Shown here: positions 12,201 to 24,164 of the stretch, in pieces
How positions within the stretch are numbered: the stretch's first letter is position 1
Layout of the letters: each line of letters opens with the position of its first letter
Assembly: GCA_009760885.1 (NCBI GenBank)
Contig: CM019699.1
Span: 45,661,768 to 45,725,767 of the forward strand
Origin: Achatina immaculata
Taxonomy: Eukaryota > Mollusca > Gastropoda > Stylommatophora > Achatinidae
DNA: 64,000 bases
Direction: 5' to 3'
The notes under the pieces: model-generated
What the model was told of the DNA's origin: nothing
Seen by the model: the letters and a program-made list of their open reading frames with translations, nothing else
Database searches by the model: none
Position numbers and translations under genes: made by a program

Positions 12201-15200
12201 TACGAGTTTGTTGCTAAGAATACACGAGTAATATGTTGCTAAGAATACGAGTAATTTGTATTGCTAAGAATATCGAGTAATATGTGTGCTAAGAATATAC
12301 GAGTTTGTTGCTAAGAATACGAGTGTGTTGCTAAGAATATACGAGTTTGTTGCTAAGAATACGAGTAATATGTTGCTAAGAATATACGAGTAATTTGTGT
12401 TGCTAAGAATACGAGTGTGTTGCTAAGAATATCGAGTAATATGTGTTGCTACGAATATACGAGTAATTTGTGTTGCTAAGAATACACGAGTAATATGTGT
12501 TACTAAGATATACGAGTAATTGTGTTGCTAAGAATACACGAGTAATATGTGTTACTCAGAATATACGAGTGTGTTACTAAGAATACGAGTAATTTATGTT
12601 GCTAAGAATATCGAGTAATATGTGTGCTAAGAATATACGAGTAATTGTGTTGCTAAGAATATACGAGTAATGTGTTGCTAAGAATATCGAGTAATATGTG
12701 TTACTCAGAATATACGAGTAATATGTGTTACTAAGAATTTACGAGTAATATGTTGCTAAGAATATACGAGTTTGTTGCTAAGAATTACGAGTAATATGTG
12801 TTGCTAAGAATACGAGTGTGTTGCTAAGAATACACGAGTAATATGTGTTACTCAGAATATACGAGTAATGTGTTGCTAAGAATACGAGTAATTTGTGTTA
12901 CTAAGAATATACGAGTAATTTATGTTGCTAAGAATATACGAGTAATATGTGTTACTAAGAATATACGAGTAATATGTGTTACTAAGAATATACGAGTAAT
13001 AGTGTTGCTAAGAATATACGAGTATGTGTTGCTAAGAATATACGAGTAATATGTGTTACTAAGAATATACGAGTATATGTGTTACTAAGATATACGAGTA
13101 ATATGTTACTAAGAATATACGAGTAATATGTGTTACTAAGAATATACGAGTAATATGTGTTACTAAGAATATACGAGTATATGTGTTACTAAGAATATAC
13201 GAGTAATATGTGTTGCTAAGAATATACGAGTAATATGTGTTGCTAAGAATATACGAGTAATAGTGTTACTAAGAATATACGAGTATATGTGTTACTAAGA
13301 ATTTACGAGTAATATGTTGCTAAGAATATACGAGTAATTTGTGTTACTAAGAATACGAGTAATATGTTGCTAAGAATACACGAGTAATATGTTGCTAAGA
13401 ATATACGAGTAATAGTGTTGCTAAGAATATAGGAGTAATATGTGTGCTAAGAATATACGAGTAATTGTGTTGCTAAGATATACGAGTGTGTTGCTAAGAT
13501 ATACGAGTAATAGTGTTGCTAAGAATTACGAGTAATATGTGTTGCTAAGAATACGAGTGTGTTGCTAAGATATACGAGTAATATGTTACTAAGAATACGA
13601 GTAATATGTGTTGCTAAGATATACGAGTAATTTGTGTTACTAAGAATACGAGTGTGTTGCTAAGAATATCGAGTAATATGTGTTACTCAGAATATACGAG
13701 TATATGTGTTGCTATGAATATACGAGTGTGTGCTAAGAATATACGAGTTTGTTGCTAAGAATACGAGTAATTTGTGTTACTAAGATATACGAGTGTGTGC
13801 TAAGAATATACGAGTAATATGTTGCTAAGAATACACGAGTAATATGTGTTACTCAGAATATACGAGTAATATGTGTTACTCAGAATATACGAGTAATATG
13901 TGTTACTCAGAATATACGAGTAATATGTTGCTAAGAATATACGAGTAATATGTTGCTAAGAATACACGAGTAATATGTGTTACTCAGAATATACGAGTAA
14001 TATGTTGCTAAGAATACACGAGTAATATGTGTTACTCAGAATATACGAGTTTGTTGCTAAGAATACACGAGTAATATGTGTTACTCAGAATATACGAGTA
14101 ATATGTGTTACTCAGAATATACGAGTAATATGTGTTGCTAAAAATATACGAGTAATATGTGTTACTCAGAATATACGAGTTTGTTGCTAAGAATAACGAG
14201 TAATATGTTGCTAAGAATACACGAGTAATATGTTGCTAAGAATACGAGTAATATGTGTTACTCAGAATATACGAGTTTGTTGCTAAGAATATAGGAGTAA
14301 TATGTGTGCTAAGAATATAGGAGTAATATGTGTTACTCAGAATATACGAGTTTGTTGCTAAGAATATCGAGTAATATGTGTTACTCAGAATATACGAGTT
14401 TGTTGCTAAGAATACACGAGTAATATGTTACTAAGAATACGAGTAATTTGTATTGCTAAGAATATACGAGTAATGTGTTGCTAAGATATACGAGTGTGTT
14501 ACTAAGATATACGAGTGTGTGCTAAGAATATACGAGTTTGTTGCTAAGAATAACGAGTAATATGTTGCTAAGAATATACGAGTAATTTGTGTTGCTAAGA
14601 ATACGAGTGTGTTGCTAAGAATACACGAGTAATATGTGTTGCTAAAAATATACGAGTAATTTGTGTTGCTAAGAATACGAGTGTGTTGCTAAAAATATAC
14701 GAGTAATTGTGTTGCTAAGAATACACGAGTAATATGTGTTACTCAGAATATACGAGTGTGTTGCTAAAAATATACGAGTAATTTGTATTGCTAAGAATAT
14801 CGAGTAATATGTGTGCTAAGAATATACGAGTAATGTGTTGCTAAGAATACACGAGTAATATGTGTTACTCAGAATATACGAGTAATGTGTTGCTAAGAAT
14901 TACGAGTAATATGTGTTGTAAGAATATACGAGTAATATGTTACTAAGAATATACGAGTAATATGTGTTACTAAGAATATACGAGTAATATGTGTTGCTAA
15001 GAATATACGAGTGTGTTGCTAAGAATATACGAGTAATATGTGTTACTAAGAATATACGAGTAATATGTGTTACTAAGAATATACGAGTAATATGTGTTAC
15101 TAAGAATATACGAGTAATATGTGTTACTAAGAATATACGAGTAATATGTGTTACTAAGAATATACGAGTAATATGTGTTACTAAGAATATACGAGTAATA

Positions 15201-15270
15201 TGTGTTGCTAAGAATATACGAGTAATATGTGTTGCTAAGAATATACGAGTAATATGTGTTACTAAGAATA
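9222..15270. repeat. 27-bp satellite array, about 6 kb
   Basis: The unit contains gtaatatgtgttactaagaa followed by tatacga. Copies differ mainly at ttact versus ttgct and atatg versus atttg. 9240-11080 and 14940-15270 are regular. 11090-14940 is full of one- to three-base deletions (for example aagaatacgag, aagatatacgag, aagaatatcgag), so the local period wanders between about 18 and 27. A 29-bp variant block sits at 9950-10215. Period-3 units keep + frames open in places; these are not genes. Confidence 0.96.
9950..10215. repeat. 29-bp variant sub-block of the satellite
   Basis: Ten or so consecutive units carry ttgttaaaagaatatatga in place of ttgctaagaatatacga. They are almost identical to each other, which indicates recent local amplification of one variant. 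Confidence 0.88.
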
Positions 15271-15632
15271 TGGATACTAACTCACGAGTTGTTGATATAG
15301 TTTTGTGTTGAGAAGAAGACAGAATTGTCCAACATTACTCCAATTGCACATGACAGCATAGTGAGGCCTTCTATGTGAAGAAGATAGAATTGTCCAACAT
15401 TACTGCGATTGCACAAGACAGCATAGTGAGGCCTTGTATGTGAAGAAGGACCAGAGTTTTGAAGTAGATGTATGATCACTATGAGAGTCACATATAGTGG
15501 CAGTTAGTTTTGTCATGTGGTTGATTTCATGAAGTGTCTCACCGTTTTTCTGGTTCTATGTTCCAGTTTGTGATGCATATAGTTTTCCAGGTCCTAAGTT
15601 GTCTTCTGTTGTGTGTGGTATATTTATATAGC

Positions 15633-15836
15633 AGCACGAAAGAGTTATCTCAGCACGGAAAAGTTATCTCAGCACGGAAGAGTTATCTCAGCACGGAAGA
15701 GTTATCTCCGCACGGAAGAGTTATCTCAGCACGGAAGAGTTATCTCAGCACGGAAGAGTTATCTCAGCACGGAAGAGTTATCTCAGCACGGAAGAGTTAT
15801 CTCAGCACGGAAGAGTTATCTCAGCACGGAAGAACT
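15633..15836. repeat. 19-bp array in segmental copy 1
   Basis: About ten near-identical copies of agttatctcagcacggaag are present. This is the same family as the end of the 3.3-5.2 kb array. Equivalent arrays lie at 17576-17779 and 19507-19710. Confidence 0.93.
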
Positions 15837-17064
15837 CAAGAGAAGCTCCAATTAAATGACTCAAGAGCTCACATTTTGCGGCCCATAACGGCCAAGGAGC
15901 CGTGAGAAGATTGCTCGCGTCAGCGGCGTCAGTCATGACTCTTCTTCTCATCAAGCAGTCACGTGCTGGGCACTCCCTCAGATCTCCTTTCCTGGTCAGT
16001 CCAGTCACGTGCAGACAGTTTCCGTCATCACATCCCTTTACGACATTTGATTCCCTTCCCGAAATGACGTGGCATCATCCGTGTCTGGAACGGCTGTCTC
16101 CAGCTTTGCTTAAAGATGCTTTGAAGCATCTGGATTTGTGTCAGAAGCCAAAGCATCAAGCAATCTCGTTCCAACAAACTTTCCCGTATTTTCTCATGGA
16201 AACAGCGTAAAACTTCATTCATTGTGCTTTCACCCACTCCCTATCCGCATCCTTAAAACTGTTATTTCATGATGATTCAGTAGAGCAGAACAAAACGTGA
16301 GCACTTCTGGACTCTAGTAAGGCCTTCTTCGTTTCGTGTGATATCAGCTGTCGTAGTATTATTATTTCATTTATTTTGTTTTTTCTTCTAAGTTTTAGTT
16401 ATGGGCAGGAAACTAGGGGAGAGCACCACAGTCAATATTAATCCGCAAGTACTGCCTGCAATATTTGTGTTAACAACAAAGCCAGAGTTTTATAGTTAGG
16501 ATTTTGCTTCATTTGACACTAATATTGTAATTGTTAAAAAGAAGGAAAGAAAGAAAGAATGAATGTCCTCTAGCTGTTTTAGCTTTCTTTTCTTATGTCT
16601 GGAAGAGATGTCTGTCAACGTACTCTCCTAACATGTCACATCAGGCGACAGCCGTACCGCGCTGTGCAAGCACGGTGACAGACATCTATCTCCGGCACAA
16701 TCCCACGAAATGTTCCGGAAACTAATCAAGTGCCGAGATAGTCAGATTCTGAGATGCACTTCTTGTAAGTTAGGGTCTTAGCAAGACATTTGTCCGTCCG
16801 CCGTCCCCTCTCTACGCTCCCTTCAGCTCCTCCTCTTTTATCTTCTCTGTAGAACCCCACCCCCTACCCCTGCCCAAAAACAGAAGACAAGGAAGGGCCC
16901 AAACACACACAACAAAACAAGAACTGTTACTTGTAGAAGGTTCCGGCCAACGTTACAAACATTTTGGGGGTAAACTTGTGTAAAATAATTGTTAAAAACA
17001 TTTGAACATCTGGCAGGAAGGAAAGGAGGACGGAAGGGAGGAAGGAAGGAAGATCTTTTGTCAA

Positions 17065-17109
17065 ATATCTTACATCTTACATCCTTCCCGTGCCGTTAAG
17101 CGTCACATA
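17065..17109 (-). pseudogene. LINE-A 3'-end stub in segmental copy 1
   Basis: On the - strand the sequence reads tatgtgacgcttaacggcac, then gggaaggatgtaagatgtaa, the 3' terminus shared by all LINE-A copies here. Only about 45 bp survive. The same stub sits in copies 2 and 3, so it predates the segmental duplication. Confidence 0.8.
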
Positions 17110-17114
17110 AATAC

Positions 17115-17213
17115 TCTATATGTGTTACTAAGAATACGAGTAATATGTGTTGCTAAGAATATACGAGTAATATGTGTTGCTAAGAATACGAGTAATATGT
17201 GTTACTAAGAATA
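17115..17213. repeat. 27-bp satellite remnant at the copy 1/2 junction
   Basis: About four satellite units separate copy 1 from copy 2. Copy 1 breaks into satellite directly after ataaatactctat. This suggests the duplication was resolved by exchange within satellite DNA. Confidence 0.88.
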
Positions 17214-19391
17214 TGGATACTAACTCACGAGTTGTTGATATAGTTTTGTGTTGAGAAGAAGACAGAATTGTCCAACATTACTCCAATTGCACATGACAGC
17301 ATAGTGAGGCCTTCTATGTGAAGAAGATAGAATTGTCCAACATTACTGCGATTGCACAAGACAGCATAGTGAGGCCTTGTATGTGAAGAAGGACCAGAGT
17401 TTTGAAGTAGATGTATGATCACTATGAGAGTCACATATAGTGGCAGTTAGTTTTGTCATGTGGTTGATTTCATGAAGTGTCTCACCGTTTTTCTGGTTCT
17501 ATGTTCCAGTTTGTGATGCATATAGTTTTCCAGGTCCTAAGTTGTCTTCTGTTGTGTGTGGTATATTTATATAGCAGCACGAAAGAGTTATCTCAGCACG
17601 GAAAAGTTATCTCAGCACGGAAGAGTTATCTCAGCACGGAAGAGTTATCTCCGCACGGAAGAGTTATCTCAGCACGGAAGAGTTATCTCAGCACGGAAGA
17701 GTTATCTCAGCACGGAAGAGTTATCTCAGCACGGAAGAGTTATCTCAGCACGGAAGAGTTATCTCAGCACGGAAGAACTCAAGAGAAGCTCCAATTAAAT
17801 GACTCAAGAGCTCACATTTTGCGGCCCATAACGGCCAAGGAGCCGTGAGAAGATTGCTCGCGTCAGCGGCGTCAGTCATGACTCTTCTTCTCATCAAGCA
17901 GTCACGTGCTGGGCACTCCCTCAGATCTCCTTTCCTGGTCAGTCCAGTCACGTGCAGACAGTTTCCGTCATCACATCCCTTTACGACATTTGATTCCCTT
18001 CCCGAAATGACGTGGCATCATCCGTGTCTGGAACGGCTGTCTCCAGCTTTGCTTAAAGATGCTTTGAAGCATCTGGATTTGTGTCAGAAGCCAAAGCATC
18101 AAGCAATCTCGTTCCAACAAACTTTCCCGTATTTTCTCATGGAAACAGCGTAAAACTTCATTCATTGTGCTTTCACCCACTCCCTATCCGCATCCTTAAA
18201 ACTGTTATTTCATGATGATTCAGTAGAGCAGAACAAAACGTGAGCACTTCTGGACTCTAGTAAGGCCTTCTTCGTTTCGTGTGATATCAGCTGTCGTAGT
18301 ATTATTATTTCATTTATTTTGTTTTTTCTTCTAAGTTTTAGTTATGGGCAGGAAACTAGGGGAGAGCACCACAGTCAATATTAATCCGCAAGTACTGCCT
18401 GCAATATTTGTGTTAACAACAAAGCCAGAGTTTTATAGTTAGGATTTTGCTTCATTTGACACTAATATTGTAATTGTTAACAAAAGAAGGAAAGAAAGAA
18501 AGAATGAATGTCCTCTAGCTGTTTTAGCTTTCTTTTCTTATGTCTGGAAGAGATGTCTGTCAACGTACTCTCCTAACATGTCACATCAGGCGACAGCCGT
18601 ACCGCGCTGTGCAAGCACGGTGACAGACATCTATCTCCGGCACAATCCCACGAAATGTTCCGGAAACTAATCAAGTGCCGAGATAGTCAGATTCTGAGAT
18701 GCACTTCTTGTAAGTTAGGGTCTTAGCAAGACATTTGTCCGTCCGCCGTCCCCTCTCTACGCTCCCTTCAGCTCCTCCTCTTTTATCTTCTCTGTAGAAC
18801 CCCACCCCCTACCCCTGCCCAAAAACAGAAGACAAGGAAGGGCCCAAACACACACAACAAAACAAGAACTGTTACTTGTAGAAGGTTCCGGCCAACGTTA
18901 CAAACATTTTGGGGGTAAACTTGTGTAAAATAATTGTTAAAAACATTTGAACATCTGGCAGGAAGGAAAGGAGGACGGAAGGGAGGAAGGAAGGAAGATC
19001 TTTTGTCAAATATCTTACATCTTACATCCTTCCCGTGCCGTTAAGCGTCACATAAATACTCTATATTTGCAAATACATTGTACTAAAATTAATCAGTCAT
19101 GCCATCTGTCTATCGCTTGTCGCTCACACATTGGCTCCACCCATAAATTGATGAATCCTGGGTAAGAAAACTGTCGTTTACCCTCCCCCCAACCCAACCC
19201 TCTCTGACGATTTGTACATTTCAACAGGCTGTCTAAAATGCATGCAAGCAAAGCTACCAAACAGCCTCTGTTCTGGACGGGAGCATACTTTACTGCATAT
19301 TTATCCTTATCGCTTGATAACGTGAATAATAATAATAATAATGTTAATGAAAAGACGAAAATGAACGAGAGACGAAATTTGGGGCAGGCTA
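17214..19391. repeat. Segmental copy 2 of 3
   Basis: It repeats copy 1 and then continues about 330 bp further (19066-19391) through a stretch absent from copy 1, with an AAT microsatellite near 19326. Its 19-bp array is at 17576-17779 and its LINE-A stub at 19010-19054. From 17461 on it is matched by copy 3 at an offset of 1931 bp. Confidence 0.92.
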
Positions 19392-21330
19392 TGGTTAATT
19401 TCATGAAGTGTCTCACCGTTTTTCTGGTTCTATGTTCCAGTTTGTGATGCATATAGTTTTCCAGGTCCTAAGTTGTCTTCTGTTGTGTGTGGTATATTTA
19501 TATAGCAGCACGAAAGAGTTATCTCAGCACGGAAAAGTTATCTCAGCACGGAAGAGTTATCTCAGCACGGAAGAGTTATCTCCGCACGGAAGAGTTATCT
19601 CAGCACGGAAGAGTTATCTCAGCACGGAAGAGTTATCTCAGCACGGAAGAGTTATCTCAGCACGGAAGAGTTATCTCAGCACGGAAGAGTTATCTCAGCA
19701 CGGAAGAACTCAAGAGAAGCTCCAATTAAATGACTCAAGAGCTCACATTTTGCGGCCCATAACGGCCAAGGAGCCGTGAGAAGATTGCTCGCGTCAGCGG
19801 CGTCAGTCATGACTCTTCTTCTCATCAAGCAGTCACGTGCTGGGCACTCCCTCAGATCTCCTTTCCTGGTCAGTCCAGTCACGTGCAGACAGTTTCCGTC
19901 ATCACATCCCTTTACGACATTTGATTCCCTTCCCGAAATGACGTGGCATCATCCGTGTCTGGAACGGCTGTCTCCAGCTTTGCTTAAAGATGCTTTGAAG
20001 CATCTGGATTTGTGTCAGAAGCCAAAGCATCAAGCAATCTCGTTCCAACAAACTTTCCCGTATTTTCTCATGGAAACAGCGTAAAACTTCATTCATTGTG
20101 CTTTCACCCACTCCCTATCCGCATCCTTAAAACTGTTATTTCATGATGATTCAGTAGAGCAGAACAAAACGTGAGCACTTCTGGACTCTAGTAAGGCCTT
20201 CTTCGTTTCGTGTGATATCAGCTGTCGTAGTATTATTATTTCATTTATTTTGTTTTTTCTTCTAAGTTTTAGTTATGGGCAGGAAACTAGGGGAGAGCAC
20301 CACAGTCAATATTAATCCGCAAGTACTGCCTGCAATATTTGTGTTAACAACAAAGCCAGAGTTTTATAGTTAGGATTTTGCTTCATTTGACACTAATATT
20401 GTAATTGTTAACAAAAGAAGGAAAGAAAGAAAGAATGAATGTCCTCTAGCTGTTTTAGCTTTCTTTTCTTATGTCTGGAAGAGATGTCTGTCAACGTACT
20501 CTCCTAACATGTCACATCAGGCGACAGCCGTACCGCGCTGTGCAAGCACGGTGACAGACATCTATCTCCGGCACAATCCCACGAAATGTTCCGGAAACTA
20601 ATCAAGTGCCGAGATAGTCAGATTCTGAGATGCACTTCTTGTAAGTTAGGGTCTTAGCAAGACATTTGTCCGTCCGCCGTCCCCTCTCTACGCTCCCTTC
20701 AGCTCCTCCTCTTTTATCTTCTCTGTAGAACCCCACCCCCTACCCCTGCCCAAAAACAGAAGACAAGGAAGGGCCCAAACACACACAACAAAACAAGAAC
20801 TGTTACTTGTAGAAGGTTCCGGCCAACGTTACAAACATTTTGGGGGTAAACTTGTGTAAAATAATTGTTAAAAACATTTGAACATCTGGCAGGAAGGAAA
20901 GGAGGACGGAAGGGAGGAAGGAAGGAAGATCTTTTGTCAAATATCTTACATCTTACATCCTTCCCGTGCCGTTAAGCGTCACATAAATACTCTATATTTG
21001 CAAATACATTGTACTAAAATTAATCAGTCATGCCATCTGTCTATCGCTTGTCGCTCACACATTGGCTCCACCCATAAATTGATGAATCCTGGGTAAGAAA
21101 ACTGTCGTTTACCCTCCCCCCAACCCAACCCTCTCTGACGATTTGTACATTTCAACAGGCTGTCTAAAATGCATGCAAGCAAAGCTACCAAACAGCCTCT
21201 GTTCTGGACGGGAGCATACTTTACTGCATATTTATCCTTATCGCTTGATAACGTGAATAATAATAATAATAATAATGTTAATGAAAAAGACGAAAATGAA
21301 CGAGAGACGAAATTTGGGGCAGGCTATGGT
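19392..21330. repeat. Segmental copy 3 of 3
   Basis: It starts at tggttaatttcatgaagtg, matching 17461 onward, and lacks the first 250 bp of copies 1 and 2. It contains a 19-bp array (19507-19710), a LINE-A stub (20941-20985) and the same 3' extension as copy 2, with a slightly longer AAT run. It ends where aggctatggttaattttt leaves the repeat. Confidence 0.92.
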
Positions 21331-21644
21331 TAATTTTTAAAAAAAGAATTTTTTTTTAAGGTACATCACAAAAACTAGCGATGTAATGAATACACTTACA
21401 TCACGTTTACAAATGATTACACCATTTAAAACTGTATTCATGAAAGGAGCACACAGCTGTAATATTTCGGCATAACGCCTTATTCATACGCTGATTCTGT
21501 GTTAGATGGATGGATATCAGCTATTCTGGAAGTTACGAGAATCATCTAGAACAGTGGGCCCTCTTTCCGGGCTAAGAACATCCATGGACCCCCTGCTGGT
21601 CTGAAAATTTAAATCCTGTACCGTGGTTGTCCTAGGGAAAGTAA
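21331..21644. other. Unassigned spacer
   Basis: AT-rich sequence with no recognised feature. Confidence 0.5.
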
Positions 21645-22042
21645 AAATAGTGGATTACTGTGGCTGTCTTGTACAGAGTACAAACAGTGGATTACTGTGG
21701 CTGTCTTGTAGAAAGTACAAAAAGTGGATTACTGTGGCTGTCTTGTAGAAACTACAAAAAGTGGATTACTGTGGCTGTCTTATAGAAAGTACAAACAGTG
21801 GTTTACTGTGGCTGTCTTATAGAAAGTACAAACAGTGGTTTACTGTGGCTGTCTTATAGAAAGTACAAACAGTGGTTTACTGTGGCTGTCTTATAGAAAG
21901 TACAAACAGTGGATTACTGTGGCTGTCTTGTAGAAAGTACAAACAGTGGATTACTGTGGCTGTCTTGTAGAAAGTACAAACAGTGGATTACTGTGGCTGT
22001 CTTATAGAAAGTACAAACAGTGGATTACCGTGGCTGTCCTAT
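21645..22042. repeat. 37-bp minisatellite, about 11 copies
   Basis: The unit contains tggattactgtggctgtctt and gtagaaagtacaaacag. Variants gtagaaa and atagaaa are clustered in runs. Confidence 0.94.
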
Positions 22043-22048
22043 ATACCG

Positions 22049-22405
22049 GAGTTCTTCTTCTTCTTCTTTTCTTCTTCTTCTTCTTCTGTTTTTTGTGCAG
22101 CCAATATTGTAAAGATGTTGAAGCACAACATCGTATCCACATAGGAGAGGTTATGGCAGCTATTTTTTTCAGTCGCTGATTAGAGCTAAAGTGCAGGAGG
22201 TGTGCGATACTTCTTTAGCAGACTCCACCACCATGGGGATTGTGGCGATCCCTGCCCCGTTAGCCAGGCTAGGCCTGTTACTGGGAGTACCAACGGAGAG
22301 GTGTGGGCAGGGTCTTGGTCAGCTAAGGTTCGCTAACTCTGACGCTAGCATATCAGCTATGAGTCACTGATTACCTAATAGGACAGCGTCTTCGGAGTGA
22401 AGCTA
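22049..22405 (-). mobile_element. Interspersed repeat family X, copy 1, with (TTC)n
   Basis: A (TTC)n tract is followed by a ~320-bp body with the landmarks gactccaccaccatggggat, ccaggctaggcctgttactg, gggtcttggtcagct and gacgctagcatatcagctat. The same body recurs at 41150 and 48069 and in parts at 22462, 29626, 37084, 56135 and 59690. If (GAA)n is the 3' tail, the element reads on the - strand. No coding capacity or clear RNA polymerase III box is seen; a SINE or other non-autonomous element is inferred. Confidence 0.75.
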
Positions 22406-22461
22406 AAAAGCAGTTAACGGTATGATGCTTCTCTGCACGCTCCACTACCGTGAGATCATTG

Positions 22462-22535
22462 CAGTGCCAGTTAGCCTAATTGAGCCTGTTACGACCAACG
22501 AAGAGATAAGACGGGGTCTTGACCAGCTATGGTTC
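22462..22535 (-). mobile_element. Family X fragment (diverged)
   Basis: ttagcctaattgagcctgtt and ggggtcttgaccagctatgg align with the central part of family X copies, with higher divergence than copy 1 just upstream. Confidence 0.55.
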
Positions 22536-23390
22536 GATGGCCCTGTACACAGTCACATTAGCATCGCCATCTCCGCTCAGAGAAGCCAGAACTGTATGAA
22601 TCCTCTCCCGTACCGAGATATAATCTCTCCGCTTTAAGGTGGAGCCTGATGGAGTCGGATACTATTTCCGTCGATAGTTTTAAGCACGTGATGCAGTCGT
22701 GGAGAAAAGAGACTGACGCCGTGCGGACGGATGAGAGCAGACATGCCCGTCCTGTCAATCAAGTTCCTCTCTTCGACAGCAGAACCGGATATGTGCTTAC
22801 AAATTAAAGAGTTTTAATTGTTAAGGCGGCCATGAATTAGATTTCTATATCTGAACTGATTGACAGGACGTAGGCGGGCTAACAGTAGTAAGTGAGATCG
22901 CGTGTCGCGCTGGGAGGCGGGGTCTAAATGTCAATAGCGCTATGGTTCGGAGGGCTACTGATTGGCTGCAGTACTCAGACCCGCCTTTTGACAGGACAGA
23001 CGTGTAAGAAACGTACTAACGGCATCTCTTTTAAAACCTCGCCCCCTATCCCCTCCTTCCCCCTCCTCCTATCTGCCACTGGCCCAGCTCCGCTAACAGC
23101 GACACTACATCTCGCCCATTTGATCGTGCAATGTTTGCCTGGTTGTACGGACAATCGTGGACGAGTTACTCTAGTCCTTTCTATGTCAGACCTGTGCTTG
23201 ACGTAGTTTAACTTTCTCAGCCAGTTTATATCTCGACGTCCTCCCTGACTGTGAGGAAAGTGCCTTGTTCATGTCACTGACTCCACCCACCTGACAGTGA
23301 CAGCCAGATGACAGTGGAGACATGTGGCCTGAACGTGATGAAATGTAGCAGTGCTGCAGTAGATCATTGTAGCAATCACATTACTTTTTG
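22536..23390. other. Non-repetitive GC-richer segment with promoter-like motifs
   Basis: A relatively unique block contains an inverted CCAAT box (attggct, about 22968), a GC-rich motif (ggaggcgggg, about 22913) and three copies of a tgacaggac word in either orientation (about 22750, 22860, 22996). No gene model is supported. It could be a distal regulatory block or an unidentified old element. Confidence 0.35.
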
Positions 23391-23391
23391 T

Positions 23392-23392
<1 letters not shown>

Positions 23393-23432
<40 letters not shown>
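23393..23432. repeat. (CT)n microsatellite
   Basis: About 20 CT dinucleotides, with a second CT-rich tract at about 23657-23695. 23433-23656 holds nothing recognised. Confidence 0.93.
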
Positions 23433-23435
<3 letters not shown>

Positions 23436-23999
23436 CACAGATAGTCCTTGCTATCACATAAGACCCCATGCGAACACCTCTGTCGGAAAACGAAATGGAT
23501 GTAATGTGAATATCATAGAAGTGATGACACATTACATTATTGTCAATAGTCAGTCATGTTATAAAACATAAAAGTAAGCTGCAGTGACCATATAATTTAT
23601 ACAGAACTTTAAAATAAGTAGTTTTATATTAAATATTCTCACTGTCGCTGCGCGTGTCTCTCTCTCCTCTCTCTCTCTCTCCTCTCTCTCTCCCCCTATG
23701 CCAGTCATATCGTCATTGATTTCCACAACCACCTGTCCCTTGCTATTTCTGTAAGATTGTGCACTGTGTCACTCGGTTAGTCCGTCAAGTATCTTGTTTT
23801 TTGTTTTTTTTTTCCTTCTGTTCTTTTTCTCTCCAGTTTTACTGTTGTCATTAAGTGTTTGCTCTTCTTAAAACATGCCCTACAAATCTGGACTGTCGCG
23901 TTCTGAACTTTGCCATCATTTCTCTCCTTTGTCCAGCCTTGCTTGGAACCTTTTCGTTTCTTTTCTTGGCTGTCCATGGTATTCTCATCATTTTTCTCG

Positions 24000-24115
24000 T
24001 GAACCACATCTCCGACGTCATTTTTCTTAAGAGCCACATCTCCGACGTCATTTTTCTTAAGAGCCACATCTCCGACGTCATTTTTCTTAAGAGCCACATC
24101 TCCGACGCTTCCAGT
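24000..24115. repeat. 30-bp minisatellite inside LINE ORF, about 4 copies
   Basis: The unit contains gagccacatctccgacgtca and tttttctta. It encodes ten residues in frame on the - strand (SEMWLLRKMT), so the LINE frame survives the expansion. Confidence 0.93.
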
Positions 24116-24164
24116 AGATTTTGAGCGCTCTCTGTTAACCGTCCATGCTTGACATTAATATAAC

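Larger units (their letters stand above)
15271..17114. repeat. Segmental copy 1 of 3 (~1.9 kb)
   Basis: This begins at tggatactaactcacgag directly after the satellite and matches 17214-19054 almost base for base at an offset of 1943-1945 bp. It holds an internal 64-bp duplication (about 15318-15445), a 19-bp array (15633-15836), a unique block with non-recognised frames (15840-16240) and a (GGAA)-rich stretch. It ends with a LINE-A 3' stub on the - strand. One small difference from copy 2 is visible near 16538, gttaaaaagaagg versus gttaacaaaagaagg. Confidence 0.92.

Noticed and set aside
9222..15270. Possible CRISPR-like or coding array in the 27-bp repeats
   Set aside because: Units are contiguous with no unique spacers, the genome is eukaryotic, and open frames simply follow from a unit length divisible by three.
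15902..16210. 102-codon frame repeated at 17845 and 19776
   Set aside because: Its three-fold conservation comes from the recent segmental duplication, not selection. No domain is recognised and an antisense frame is equally open.
22746..22870. Inverted gtcctgtcaatc / gattgacaggac pair as transposon termini
   Set aside because: The match is only 12 bp, there is no flanking target duplication, and a third copy of the word lies outside the pair.
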